A DNA stretch of 37,188 bases from Actinomycetota bacterium (GTDB lineage: Bacteria > Actinomycetota > Nitriliruptoria > Nitriliruptorales > JAHWKO01), in the NCBI GenBank assembly GCA_019347675.1, contig JAHWKW010000008.1, forward strand, positions 113,590-150,777, written 5' to 3'. The notes under the pieces were generated by a model. It saw only the letters and a program-made list of their open reading frames with translations, was not told the origin of the DNA and did no database searches. Positions 1-7,881 of this stretch are shown here, piece after piece. The first letter of the stretch is position 1. Each line of letters begins with the position of its first letter. The position numbers and the translations under genes were made by a program.

Positions 1-127
1 GGTTGGCATCCAGGGTTGGCATCCAGGGTTGGCATCCAGGGTTGGCATCCAGGGTTGGCATCCAGGGTTGGCATCCAGGGTTGGCATCCAGGGTTGGCAT
101 CCAGGGTTGGCATCCAGGGTTGGCATC
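1..127. repeat. 13-bp tandem repeat array, cut by the window edge
   Basis: Nine identical head-to-tail copies of the 13-mer ggttggcatccag are followed by a ten-base partial copy; the array runs off the left edge, so the true copy number is unknown. Because 13 is not a multiple of three, all three forward frames read the same 13-residue peptide in different phases, and neither strand contains a stop codon. The array ends only 18 bases before the GTG start of the ATPase gene and about 10 bases before its ribosome binding site, so it occupies the promoter or 5' leader position. Perfect identity between units implies recent expansion by slippage. Confidence 0.95.
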
Positions 128-145
128 AGGCAGAACGGAGGCTGC

Positions 146-1342
146 GTGGCCCTCAGCCGCGACGACAACCCGTACATGCCGGGCTTCGGGATCGTGCCGC
201 CGGCTCTGGCGGGACGCGAACCGGAGTTCGCCGACCTCGAGGCGGCCCTGCGCCGGGTGCGCCGCGGCATCTACGAGCAGCCACGGCTGTTGTCGGGCGA
301 CCGTGGCATGGGCAAGACGGCCGTGCTGGCGGAGCTGGTCGTCGAGGCGCGTGCGAACGGTGTCTGGGCGGTTGACGTCGAAGCGACCCGGACGGGTGAC
401 GCGCTGGTCCCGCTCCTGCGCGACCTGCGCCGCGTCCTCGTGGACCACGACCGCGACCGCCGCATCGGCGAGTACGTCGACCGGGCGCTGGCGGTGTTGG
501 CGGCCTTCGGCATCAAACACGGCACCTTCGAGCTCGCCGTGGAGGTCGAACCGGCGGCCGGACGCGGCGGTTCGGGCGACCTCGCAACCGACCTGGGTGA
601 CGTCCTCGAGGCGGTGGGCGAGACGGCAGCCCAGGCGCAGACGGCCGTGCTGCTCACCGTCGACGAGATCCACGCCATGCCGGCCGGGCAGATGGGTCCG
701 CTGTTCGCGGCGCTGCAGCGCAGCGCCCGCCACGAGCGCGAACCCGGTTCCCACCTTCCCGTGCTGACGGTGGTGGCGGGCCTGCCGCACTCGTTGGGGG
801 TGCTGCGGGCCGCATCGTCGACGTACGCCGAACGGCTCCGCCGGCACGACCTGGACCTCTTGGGCGACGGTCCGGTCGTCGAGGCGCTGACGGTGCCCGC
901 TGAGGAACGCGGCGTGCGGTTCACGCCCGAGGCGCTGGGCACGCTCGTGGCTGCGATCGGTGGCTACCCCTACTTCGTGCAGCTGATGGGCTACGAGGCC
1001 TGGAACGCCGCCGCTGACCGGGGGGCACGCAGCGTCATCCGTGACGACGCCGCGGCAGCCGGTGTGGCTGCGGGGCGGCGTGCGGCCGCGGGCATCTACT
1101 CGTCACGGCTGGCTGAGGTGCCAGACGCCGAGCGCCGATACCTGGACGCGGTCGCCGACCTCGAACCAGCGGCCCGCCGGTCGACGCAGGTCGCCGAGCG
1201 GCTGGGTGGCACCGCGGAGCAGTGGGGTTGGGCGCGCCGGCGCCTGATCGAGCGTGGCCTGCTCCGACCCGACGGGTACGGCCGGGTCGCCTTCGCGCTG
1301 CCCGGACTGGAGGGTTTCCTCCGCGACCGGCCGAGGGACTGA
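146..1342 (+). CDS. AAA/STAND-type P-loop ATPase with C-terminal winged helix
   Basis: The 398-residue product has a Walker A motif GDRGMGKT about 50 residues in and a Walker B motif LLTVDEIH near residue 175, followed by an Ala-rich ATPase lid region. The last roughly 65 residues look like a winged helix-turn-helix. This matches the AAA_16/archaeal-type ATPase families, often annotated only as 'ATP-binding protein'; the cellular role is unknown. I chose GTG 146 because GGAGG lies at 137-141 and because frames opening further upstream only read through the 13-bp repeats. ATG 176 is an alternative that would lose ten residues. No partner gene is fused or overlapping; the next gene starts 173 bases later, so it may stand alone. 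Confidence 0.8.
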   Translation: MALSRDDNPYMPGFGIVPPALAGREPEFADLEAALRRVRRGIYEQPRLLSGDRGMGKTAVLAELVVEARANGVWAVDVEATRTGDALVPLLRDLRRVLVDHDRDRRIGEYVDRALAVLAAFGIKHGTFELAVEVEPAAGRGGSGDLATDLGDVLEAVGETAAQAQTAVLLTVDEIHAMPAGQMGPLFAALQRSARHEREPGSHLPVLTVVAGLPHSLGVLRAASSTYAERLRRHDLDLLGDGPVVEALTVPAEERGVRFTPEALGTLVAAIGGYPYFVQLMGYEAWNAAADRGARSVIRDDAAAAGVAAGRRAAAGIYSSRLAEVPDAERRYLDAVADLEPAARRSTQVAERLGGTAEQWGWARRRLIERGLLRPDGYGRVAFALPGLEGFLRDRPRD

Positions 1343-1454
1343 AGGGGGCCGGCGACCACGGCCAGGGCCGTCAGGGTCGCCGTCTTGGCGTCACGTCGGT
1401 CGGCTCGGCGCGGGCCGTGGCGAGGCCGACCGCGTGCGGCGCCCCGCTCGCTAG

Positions 1455-1484
1455 CCTCGATCGCCACGGCCTCGATCGCCACGG
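1455..1484. repeat. 15-bp tandem duplication upstream of cbs
   Basis: Two adjacent perfect copies of cctcgatcgccacgg lie in the 173-bp gap between the ATPase gene and cbs, 31 bases before the cbs start. The gap also holds a long-range GGTCGG/CCGACC inverted repeat but no T-tract, so I do not call a terminator. A TAGCCT that could serve as a -10 box overlaps the left end of the first copy, but no matching -35 was found. Confidence 0.8.
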
Positions 1485-1515
1485 ACGGGACGGCGCCAGG
1501 TCAGGAGCCAGCACC

Positions 1516-3018
1516 ATGGAAGACACGCCCCTCGAACGGCCGGCGGACGTGGTCGATCCCACCGACCGGTCCCTGTACGTCGACACGGCCGGGGCCGGGT
1601 ACGACCCGCTGTCCGGCCCACGCAGGCACAGGGACAGCTTGGGCCGCGAGGTCGCCCCCGACCTGGTCGCCCTCATCGGCGACACGCCTCTGGTCGCCCT
1701 AGACCGGCTTGCGCGTGACGTGGCACCCACCGTCCTGGCCAAGCTGGAGTTCCTCAACCCCGGCGGGTCGGTGAAGGACCGCATCGGCATCGCGATGATC
1801 GAGGCGGCCGAGGCCGGCGGTCTGCTCAAGCCCGGAGGGACGATCGTGGAGCCGACGTCGGGGAACACCGGTGTGGGGCTGGCGATCGCCGCAGCGCACC
1901 GGGGGTACCGCTGCATCTTCGTGATGCCCGACAAGATGTCGCAGGAGAAGATCAGCCTGCTCCGTGCCTACGGTGCCGAGGTCGTGGTCTGCCCGACCGC
2001 GGTCGAGCCCGACGACCCACGGTCCTACTACTCCGTGTCCGACCGCATCGCCCGGGAGACCCCGGGCGCGTTCAAGACCAACCAGTACTTCAACCAGGCC
2101 AACCCGGTCGCGCACGAGCTGTCGACCGGTCCGGAGCTGTGGCGCCAGACCAACGGCCTGATCAACGTGTTCGTCGCCGGGATCGGGACGGGTGGGACGA
2201 TCACCGGCGTGGGGCGCTACCTCAAGCAGCGCAAACCCGACGTGCACGTGGTCGGTGCCGACCCGGAAGGGTCGGTCTACACCGGCGAGGCGCACCCGTA
2301 CCTGGTCGAGGGCATCGGCGAGGACTTCTGGCCCGAGACGTTCGACGCGGGTGTGGTCGACCGGTACGTGCGGGTCTCCGACCGCGATTCGTTCCTCATG
2401 GCGCGCCGCTGCACCCGCGAGGAGGGCGTCCTGGTCGGTGGGTCGGGGGGGACCGCGCTGGTCGCGGCGCTGGACGTCGCGCACGAACGCGAACCCGACG
2501 ACACGGTGGTGGTGCTCCTGCCCGACTCGGGTCGCAACTACCTCTCCAAGCTGTACGACGACCACTGGATGGCCGAGCACGGCTTCCTGGACCGCGAGGG
2601 CGGCCGGGTCTCGGTCGGGGAGGTGGTGCGGTCCAAGCCCGATGACCTCCCGACGCTGATCCACTGCCACCCCTACGAGACGGTGGCGCAGGCCATCGCG
2701 CTGTTGAAGGAGTTCGGCGTGAGCCAGATACCGGTGTTCCGCGAAGGAGAGCACGAACCGACGGTCGCCGGCGTCATCGGCTCGATCCGCGAGAACGCCG
2801 TCCTCGACGCGGTCCTGCAGGACGCGCGTGTGATGCAGAAACCGGTGATCGAGGTGTTGCAACCCCCCCTACCGGTGGTCGAGGTCGACGCCCCGCTGGA
2901 TGACGTGTTCAGCGATCTGGCGGCCGGCAGCCCTGCCGTGGTCGTGATCGATGACGAGCGGCCGATCGGGGTGCTCACCCGTGCGGATCTGCTGTCGTTC
3001 CTGGCCACCCAGCGCTGA
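1516..3018 (+). CDS. cbs: cystathionine beta-synthase (PLP domain + CBS pair)
   Basis: The 500-residue product condenses serine with homocysteine to cystathionine, the first step of reverse transsulfuration. Visible features are the PLP lysine in GGSVKDR (Lys87), the PLP-binding loop TSGNTG, the glycine-rich phosphate loop GIGTGGTITG, and a C-terminal half of about 130 residues with two tandem CBS-domain repeats (the second ends in PIGVLTRADLLSFL). That architecture separates it from O-acetylserine sulfhydrylases, which lack the CBS pair. There is a 45-residue N-terminal extension before the fold. Start ATG 1516 has AGGAG at 1503-1507. A gamma-synthase/lyase homologue two genes downstream on the same strand supports the assignment. 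It lacks an N-terminal heme motif, as expected for bacterial forms. Confidence 0.92.
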   Translation: MEDTPLERPADVVDPTDRSLYVDTAGAGYDPLSGPRRHRDSLGREVAPDLVALIGDTPLVALDRLARDVAPTVLAKLEFLNPGGSVKDRIGIAMIEAAEAGGLLKPGGTIVEPTSGNTGVGLAIAAAHRGYRCIFVMPDKMSQEKISLLRAYGAEVVVCPTAVEPDDPRSYYSVSDRIARETPGAFKTNQYFNQANPVAHELSTGPELWRQTNGLINVFVAGIGTGGTITGVGRYLKQRKPDVHVVGADPEGSVYTGEAHPYLVEGIGEDFWPETFDAGVVDRYVRVSDRDSFLMARRCTREEGVLVGGSGGTALVAALDVAHEREPDDTVVVLLPDSGRNYLSKLYDDHWMAEHGFLDREGGRVSVGEVVRSKPDDLPTLIHCHPYETVAQAIALLKEFGVSQIPVFREGEHEPTVAGVIGSIRENAVLDAVLQDARVMQKPVIEVLQPPLPVVEVDAPLDDVFSDLAAGSPAVVVIDDERPIGVLTRADLLSFLATQR

Positions 3019-3062
3019 ACGGACAACCGCGGCGTGCGGATCCGGGGCGTAGGGTCGCGGCG

Positions 3063-3100
3063 GCGGAGGTGGTAGGAGCTAGCGGAGGTGGTAGGAGCTA
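3063..3100 (+). repeat. 19-bp tandem duplication carrying Shine-Dalgarno sequences
   Basis: Two perfect adjacent copies of gcggaggtggtaggagcta precede the hemerythrin gene. Each copy holds a GGAGG and a TAGGAG, so four purine-rich ribosome binding sites sit in a row; the last (AGGAG 3093-3097) is correctly spaced, eight bases before ATG 3106. Confidence 0.9.
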
Positions 3101-3105
3101 CGAGC

Positions 3106-3576
3106 ATGGACGCACTCGACTTCATCCAGCAGGACCACGATCGTTTCCGGGCGCTGCTGGACCGCTACGAGGAGATCGACCCCGATGACCACGCCACCAA
3201 GCGAGAGGTGATCGACGAGCTGATCGCCGCGGTGGTGCGGCACTCAGCCATGGAGGAGGAGGCCTTCTACCCCGTGGTGATGCGCGACGTCCCACATGTC
3301 GAGGAGGACATCCGCGAGGAGATCGAGGAGCACCACGTCATCGAGGTCGTGATGGCGGAGCTCGACGGCCTCGACGCGACGCACGAGCAGTTCGACGCCA
3401 AGGTCGAGGTCCTCGCCGAGAACCTCCTGCACCACCTGTACGAGGAGGAAGACGAGCTGTTCCCGCGGGTCCGCTCCGCGTTCGACGACGACGCCCTCGC
3501 GCGGCTCCTCGACGGCTTGCGGACGGCCAAGGAACGAGCGCCTTCGCGGCCCGATCCTGACCGGGTCGGCGGCTGA
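3106..3576 (+). CDS. hemerythrin-like HHE-domain protein
   Basis: This 156-residue, highly acidic, all-helical protein carries the ligand pattern of the HHE cation-binding family: His in QQDHDRF (about residue 11), His/Glu in RHSAMEEEAFYP, His in EEHHVIE, and His/Glu in HHLYEEEDELFP. Such proteins bind a non-heme di-iron centre and are used for oxygen or NO sensing, iron handling or redox protection; which applies here cannot be told from sequence. It lies between cbs and the gamma-synthase/lyase gene, 87 bases after the first and 8 bases before the second, so co-transcription is likely. ATG 3106 is preferred over the upstream in-frame GTG because the ribosome binding site fits it. Confidence 0.88.
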   Translation: MDALDFIQQDHDRFRALLDRYEEIDPDDHATKREVIDELIAAVVRHSAMEEEAFYPVVMRDVPHVEEDIREEIEEHHVIEVVMAELDGLDATHEQFDAKVEVLAENLLHHLYEEEDELFPRVRSAFDDDALARLLDGLRTAKERAPSRPDPDRVGG

Positions 3577-3584
3577 GAGCGCGG

Positions 3585-4709
3585 ATGCACTTCGAGACCT
3601 GCGCCATCCACGTCGGCCAGCAACCCGAGCCGACCACCGGGGCGGTGATCGTCCCGATCTTCCAGACGTCCACGTTCGCGCAGGACGCCGTGGGAGAGCA
3701 CCGCGGGTACGACTACGCCCGCACGGGCAACCCCACGCGGACGGCCCTGCAGGACTGCCTGGCCAGCCTGGAAGGCACCGAACGCTGTGTGGCGTTCGCC
3801 TCGGGGATGGCAGCGACCGACGCGGTGCTGCGGCGACTAGATCCCGGCGACCACCTGATCCTCACCGACGACGTGTACGGCGGGACCTGGCGGCTGGTCG
3901 CACAGGTCCTGGCGCGAACCGGTGTCGCCTACACCGCCGTCGATATCACCGACCTCGATGCGGTGGCCGCCGCGTTCACCGACCGCACGCGCCTGGTGTG
4001 GGCCGAGACCCCCTCCAACCCCCTGCTGAACGTCTGCGACGTCGCCGCGCTGGCCGACCTCGCCCACCGCCACGGCGCGCAGCTCATCGTCGACAACACG
4101 TTCGCGACGCCCTTCCTGCAGCGCCCCGCGGAGCTCGGGGCGGACGTGGTGGTGCACTCGACGACCAAGTACATCGGAGGACACTCCGACGTGGTGGGCG
4201 GGGCCGTGTGCACCGATGCCCACACCGCCGGCGAGATCGCCTTCCTGCAGAACGCGGCCGGGGCCGTGCCCGGTCCGTTCGACTGCTTCCTCGCCCTACG
4301 AGGGGTGAAGACGCTCGCGCTGCGCATGGAACGCCACTGCGCCAACGCCCGGGTGATCGCCGACGTCCTCGCCGCTCACCCCAACGTGCGGCACACCTAC
4401 TACCCGGGCCTCCCGAGCCACCCGGGTCACGAGGTTGCGGCCCGCCAGATGCGCGACTTCGGTGGGATGATCTCGTTCCAGGTCCACGGCGGCGCGGACG
4501 AGGCCAGGCGGATCGCCCGCTCGACCCGGCTGTTCTTCCTCGCGGAGTCCCTCGGAGGCGTCGAGAGCCTGATCGAACATCCCGGCGTGATGACGCACGC
4601 GTCGGTTGCCGGCTCGCCGCTGGAGGTCCCCGACGACCTGCTGCGACTATCGGTGGGGATCGAACACGTCGACGACCTGTGCGCCGACCTCGAGGAGGCG
4701 CTGGGCTGA
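3585..4709 (+). CDS. cystathionine gamma-synthase / gamma-lyase (PLP enzyme)
   Basis: The 374-residue Cys/Met-metabolism PLP enzyme has the Schiff-base lysine in HSTTKYIGGHSD (Lys195), the aspartate of VDNTFATP, the YDYARTGNPTR motif near the N terminus and the SLGGVESLIEHP signature near the C terminus. The family includes gamma-synthase (metB), gamma-lyase and O-acetylhomoserine sulfhydrylase; size and motifs favour the first two. Because cystathionine beta-synthase is in the same operon, the lyase direction (cystathionine to cysteine, 2-oxobutyrate and ammonia) is the more natural role, but this is inference. It starts eight bases after the hemerythrin stop. Confidence 0.85.
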   Translation: MHFETCAIHVGQQPEPTTGAVIVPIFQTSTFAQDAVGEHRGYDYARTGNPTRTALQDCLASLEGTERCVAFASGMAATDAVLRRLDPGDHLILTDDVYGGTWRLVAQVLARTGVAYTAVDITDLDAVAAAFTDRTRLVWAETPSNPLLNVCDVAALADLAHRHGAQLIVDNTFATPFLQRPAELGADVVVHSTTKYIGGHSDVVGGAVCTDAHTAGEIAFLQNAAGAVPGPFDCFLALRGVKTLALRMERHCANARVIADVLAAHPNVRHTYYPGLPSHPGHEVAARQMRDFGGMISFQVHGGADEARRIARSTRLFFLAESLGGVESLIEHPGVMTHASVAGSPLEVPDDLLRLSVGIEHVDDLCADLEEALG

Positions 4710-4802
4710 AGGCCAGCACCCGATCCTGACCGGTTGCTGACCGCAGGACGCGGTCGGGAGCTGGGTTACCGTTCGCAGCGACCCGTCGACGGAAGGCCGA
4801 AC

Positions 4803-7118
4803 GTGCGCAGCTGGCGCCACCGCGTGCGCCACTGCGCGGCGGTGGTCATCGCCGCGATGATCGCCTCGGCCTGCGGCGAGGTCGTCACGCTCGACCCCCC
4901 CCGGATCGGCGAGGCGCCCCGCCGCCCGCCCGAGCAGTCCTACGTGTACGACGCCGCCGGCAACCAGCTGGCGGTCCTGCGGTCCGAGTTCCGCGAGCGT
5001 GTCGCGCTCGACCGCATCCCCGCCGTCCTCCGCGATGCGGTCGTCGTGGCCGAGGACAAGCGGTTCTGGGTCCATGCCGGCATCGACGCGCGCGCCATCG
5101 CCCGCGCCGCGCTGCGCAACGTCGGCGAAGGTCAGGTCGAGCAGGGCGGGTCGACGATCACCCAGCAGCTGGTCAAGAACCTGTATCTGCCCGACGCGCC
5201 GCGCAACGTCCGGACCAAGGCGCGCGAGGCGTTGCTGGCGCGCGACCTGGAGCGGCAGTGGTCCAAGGATCGGATCCTCGAGGAGTACCTCAACACCGTC
5301 TACTTCGGCAACGGAGCGTTCGGGGTTCAGGCGGCCGCCTCCACCTACTGGCGGAAAGACGTCTCGGAGGTGACCCTGCCGGAAGCGGCGCTGCTGGCCG
5401 CGGTGATCCGCGCGCCCGAGACGTTGGACCCCTCCGAGGCCCCAGAGGCAGCCACGGCCCGCCGTGACCAGGTTCTGCGCGCGATGCGCGAGGAGTCTCT
5501 GGTCGGGGTCGAGGACGTCGAGGCGGCCCTGTCCACGCCGGTGCAGGTGCAGCCGCGGCCAGCGTCGCCAGCCACCGTCCAGCCGTACTGGGTCGACTTC
5601 GTCGTCCGCACGTTGCGACGCGAACCCACCTTCGGGTCCAGCGAGGCAGACCGGGCAGCGCTGCTGTCCGGCGGGGGCCTGCGCATCCACACGACGTTGG
5701 ATCCGGTGATGCAGGCCAAGGCGGAGGCATCGACCCGCCGCTTCTTCGCCGACGCGGGCGATCCCGAGGTGGCCCTGGTCGCGATCGAGCCGGATACCGG
5801 AGCGATCCGTGCCTCCGTCGGAGGCCGTGACTACCACTCGAGCCAGTTCGACCTCGCGACGTTGGGCCGACGCCAGCCCGGCTCGACGTTCAAGGTGTTC
5901 GTGTTGGTCGCTGCGCTCACCGCCGGCTACCGGCCGACGACCGTCGTCAACGGCGACCAGGGCGTGTTCCGGATCAACGAGGGTCCCAGCGACCAGGACC
6001 GGTGGCGGGTCCGCAACTACGACCGGGCCAACTACGGTCCCATCACCCTCGACCAGGCCACCCGCTCGTCGGTGAACGGCGCCTACGCGCGGATCGCGCT
6101 GGACATCGGCATCGGCCGTGTCGTGGCAGCGGCGCGGGCGCTGGGCGTCGCGTCGCCCCTGGGGAGCAACCCGGCCATCGCCCTGGGCGGCACCGAAGTC
6201 GGTGTGTCGCCGCTGGAGATGGCGGCCTCGTACGCCACGCTCGCCAACCTCGGCATGCGCGCCCCGGCCTCCCCGATCGACCGGGTCGAGGACGCCCGCG
6301 GAAACGTGATCTGGCGCCCCGACCGCACGCCACGCCGCGTGATCGATCCCGGGGTCGCCTGGCTGGCCACGCAGATGCTGCGGGCCGTGGTCGAGGACGG
6401 CACCGGCGTGCGGGCCCGCCTCCCCGGCTGGGAGGTCGCCGGCAAGACCGGGACGACCAGCCGGTACACCGACGCGTGGTTCGTGGGGTACACCGCCGAG
6501 CTGGCCACCGCCGTGTGGATGGGTTACCCCAACGAGCCGAGTCGCCGGCCGTTGCGCCACATCGACGGCGAAGCAGTGGTCACCGGTGGAAGCTGGCCGG
6601 CCCGGATCTGGCGCGCGTTCATGGAGCAGGCACTGGCCGGGATGACCCCGACCGGCTTCGTTCTGCCCGAGGAGTACCAGGTCGCGGTCGAGATTGACCC
6701 TGAGACGGGCCTGCGCGCAGCACCGTGGTGTCCCGGAGAGATCCGCACGATGCCGCGGATCCTGGTTCCCACCGGCACCTGCCCGTCACCGCCTCCGCCG
6801 CCGCCGCCGCCACCGGCCCCGACGCGACCCGAGCCGGGCGGTCCCCCCGATGGCGGAGAGACCGCTGGCTCCGGCACGCCAGAGGGGACGCAGAGCCCGC
6901 CGGAGGGTTCGACCGCTCCTCCCGTGGGCGAGTCGGCCCCGCCACCGACCGGCGGCACGACCGATACGACCCGGACGCCGACCGGAGGGTCGGCCGAGAG
7001 CCCGTCGGCAGGTTCCCAACCCGACCCGGCGGAGAGCAGCGCGGCGCCGGGGACGGAGACGACCGCTCCCGACTCGGCGACCGCGTCACCGAGCCCGGCG
7101 CCGACCGGTTCAGCGTGA
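4803..7118 (+). CDS. class A penicillin-binding protein (transglycosylase/transpeptidase)
   Basis: The 771-residue bifunctional peptidoglycan synthase polymerises lipid II glycan chains and cross-links peptides outside the membrane. The GT51 domain (about residues 65-250) shows VVAEDKRFWVH (catalytic Glu84), GGSTITQQLVKN and KDRILEEYLNTVYFG. The transpeptidase domain (about 310-600) shows the nucleophile in STFK (Ser361), SVN (423-425) and KTGTT (548-552). The last roughly 110 residues are a Pro/Thr/Gly/Glu-rich tail beginning with a run of nine prolines. The N terminus is odd: instead of a long transmembrane helix there is a short hydrophobic stretch ending IASAC, which resembles a lipobox (Cys24). 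GTG 4803 was chosen for GGAAGG at 4791-4796. Confidence 0.92.
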   Translation: MRSWRHRVRHCAAVVIAAMIASACGEVVTLDPPRIGEAPRRPPEQSYVYDAAGNQLAVLRSEFRERVALDRIPAVLRDAVVVAEDKRFWVHAGIDARAIARAALRNVGEGQVEQGGSTITQQLVKNLYLPDAPRNVRTKAREALLARDLERQWSKDRILEEYLNTVYFGNGAFGVQAAASTYWRKDVSEVTLPEAALLAAVIRAPETLDPSEAPEAATARRDQVLRAMREESLVGVEDVEAALSTPVQVQPRPASPATVQPYWVDFVVRTLRREPTFGSSEADRAALLSGGGLRIHTTLDPVMQAKAEASTRRFFADAGDPEVALVAIEPDTGAIRASVGGRDYHSSQFDLATLGRRQPGSTFKVFVLVAALTAGYRPTTVVNGDQGVFRINEGPSDQDRWRVRNYDRANYGPITLDQATRSSVNGAYARIALDIGIGRVVAAARALGVASPLGSNPAIALGGTEVGVSPLEMAASYATLANLGMRAPASPIDRVEDARGNVIWRPDRTPRRVIDPGVAWLATQMLRAVVEDGTGVRARLPGWEVAGKTGTTSRYTDAWFVGYTAELATAVWMGYPNEPSRRPLRHIDGEAVVTGGSWPARIWRAFMEQALAGMTPTGFVLPEEYQVAVEIDPETGLRAAPWCPGEIRTMPRILVPTGTCPSPPPPPPPPPAPTRPEPGGPPDGGETAGSGTPEGTQSPPEGSTAPPVGESAPPPTGGTTDTTRTPTGGSAESPSAGSQPDPAESSAAPGTETTAPDSATASPSPAPTGSA

Positions 7119-7186
7119 CGAGCGATCCCACGCGAGCGCTTGTCGAGGGAACGCGCACGGGATCACGACGGGGGTGTCGCAGGCCC

Positions 7187-7215
7187 TTGTCGCTGGCGCG
7201 ACACGTGACTAGAGT
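7187..7215 (+). promoter_or_regulatory. sigma-70-type promoter for whiB1
   Basis: TTGTCG (7187-7192) and TAGAGT (7210-7215) are separated by exactly 17 bases. The -10 fits the actinobacterial TAnnnT pattern. The predicted start would leave a leader of about 70 bases before the whiB1 ATG. The element is in the 174-bp gap after the PBP gene; I saw no convincing CRP-like palindrome there. Confidence 0.5.
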
Positions 7216-7292
7216 CCCGGGCCGAGCTTCGAGAAACCTTTCACAAGCGCGGGCCGTCCCCCGCAAGCCGCACCCTCACGCGGAGGTCGACG

Positions 7293-7547
7293 ATGGATTG
7301 GCGCACCCAAGCAGCGTGCATGGACCAGGATCCCGAGCTGTTCTTTCCAGTCGGGACGACGGGACCCGCGGTCGACCAGGCGGCGACAGCCAAACAGGTG
7401 TGCGCCCGGTGCGACGTCCGCGAGCCGTGTCTCGAGTTCGCCCTCAGCACCAACCAGGACGCGGGCGTCTGGGGTGGGTTGACCGAGGAGGAGCGGCGCA
7501 CGCTCAAGCGCCAGCGCCAGCGTCAGCGTCGCCGCATCGCCAGCTGA
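7293..7547 (+). CDS. whiB1: WhiB1-type [4Fe-4S] transcriptional regulator
   Basis: The 84-residue protein has the four cluster cysteines at 9, 37, 40 and 46, the family GVWGGLTEEERR beta-turn motif and a basic C-terminal tail (KRQRQRQRRR) for DNA binding. The N terminus MDWR, the DPELFFPVG block and cysteine positions match what I recall of M. tuberculosis WhiB1, an essential NO-sensitive regulator that binds region 4 of the principal sigma factor. GGAGG at 7282-7286 supports ATG 7293. The gene faces a pdtaS-like kinase gene, as whiB1 faces pdtaS in mycobacteria, which supports orthology. Confidence 0.93.
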   Translation: MDWRTQAACMDQDPELFFPVGTTGPAVDQAATAKQVCARCDVREPCLEFALSTNQDAGVWGGLTEEERRTLKRQRQRQRRRIAS

Positions 7548-7590
7548 CAGCTGACGTGCGACCGCCGCTGCGTTCAGCCACCCGGCCGGC

Positions 7591-7881
7591 GTGACGGTGG
7601 CAGCCTTGCGTTCACGGACACGTCTGACCGCCCCGCCGCGGCAGCAGCCACAACCGGTCGGAGACGGTCGCGGCGATGAGCTGTACGGTCCCACGTTCGC
7701 CGTTCCGCGCGAGCCGACGGTCCCCAGCCGCTGGCGGGGGACGGTGCTGATCGTCGCGGCGATCGCGATAGCCGGCTTGGTCGCCTTCGCGGTCGTGCGC
7801 GCCTCGGCGGCCGGTCAAACCTCGGATCCCTCGTTGGAACGCGGCGACCCGGCCGCCTCCGCGGCGCCGGACGGGTTCTAG
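7591..7881 (+). CDS. small single-pass membrane protein, unknown function
   Basis: The predicted 96-residue product has a basic, Pro/Gln-rich N-terminal half, one hydrophobic segment (residues about 51-68, VLIVAAIAIAGLVAFAVV) and a short acidic tail. I do not recognise a family. It follows whiB1 by 43 bases and could be co-transcribed. GTG 7591 has no clear ribosome binding site, so the start is uncertain. Its stop codon shares the tetranucleotide CTAG (7878-7881) with the stop codon of the converging kinase gene. Confidence 0.45.
   Translation: MTVAALRSRTRLTAPPRQQPQPVGDGRGDELYGPTFAVPREPTVPSRWRGTVLIVAAIAIAGLVAFAVVRASAAGQTSDPSLERGDPAASAAPDGF

Noticed and set aside
1-127. CRISPR array
   Set aside because: The repeats are 13 bp and directly contiguous without spacers.
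1222-1515. N-terminal extension of cystathionine beta-synthase
   Set aside because: The open frame continues upstream but overlaps the ATPase gene; ATG 1516 has a well-placed AGGAG.
4647-6560. 637-codon open frame on the minus strand
   Set aside because: It is antisense to the penicillin-binding protein, has Gly/Arg/His-rich low-complexity translation and no domain; long antisense frames are normal in such GC-rich DNA.
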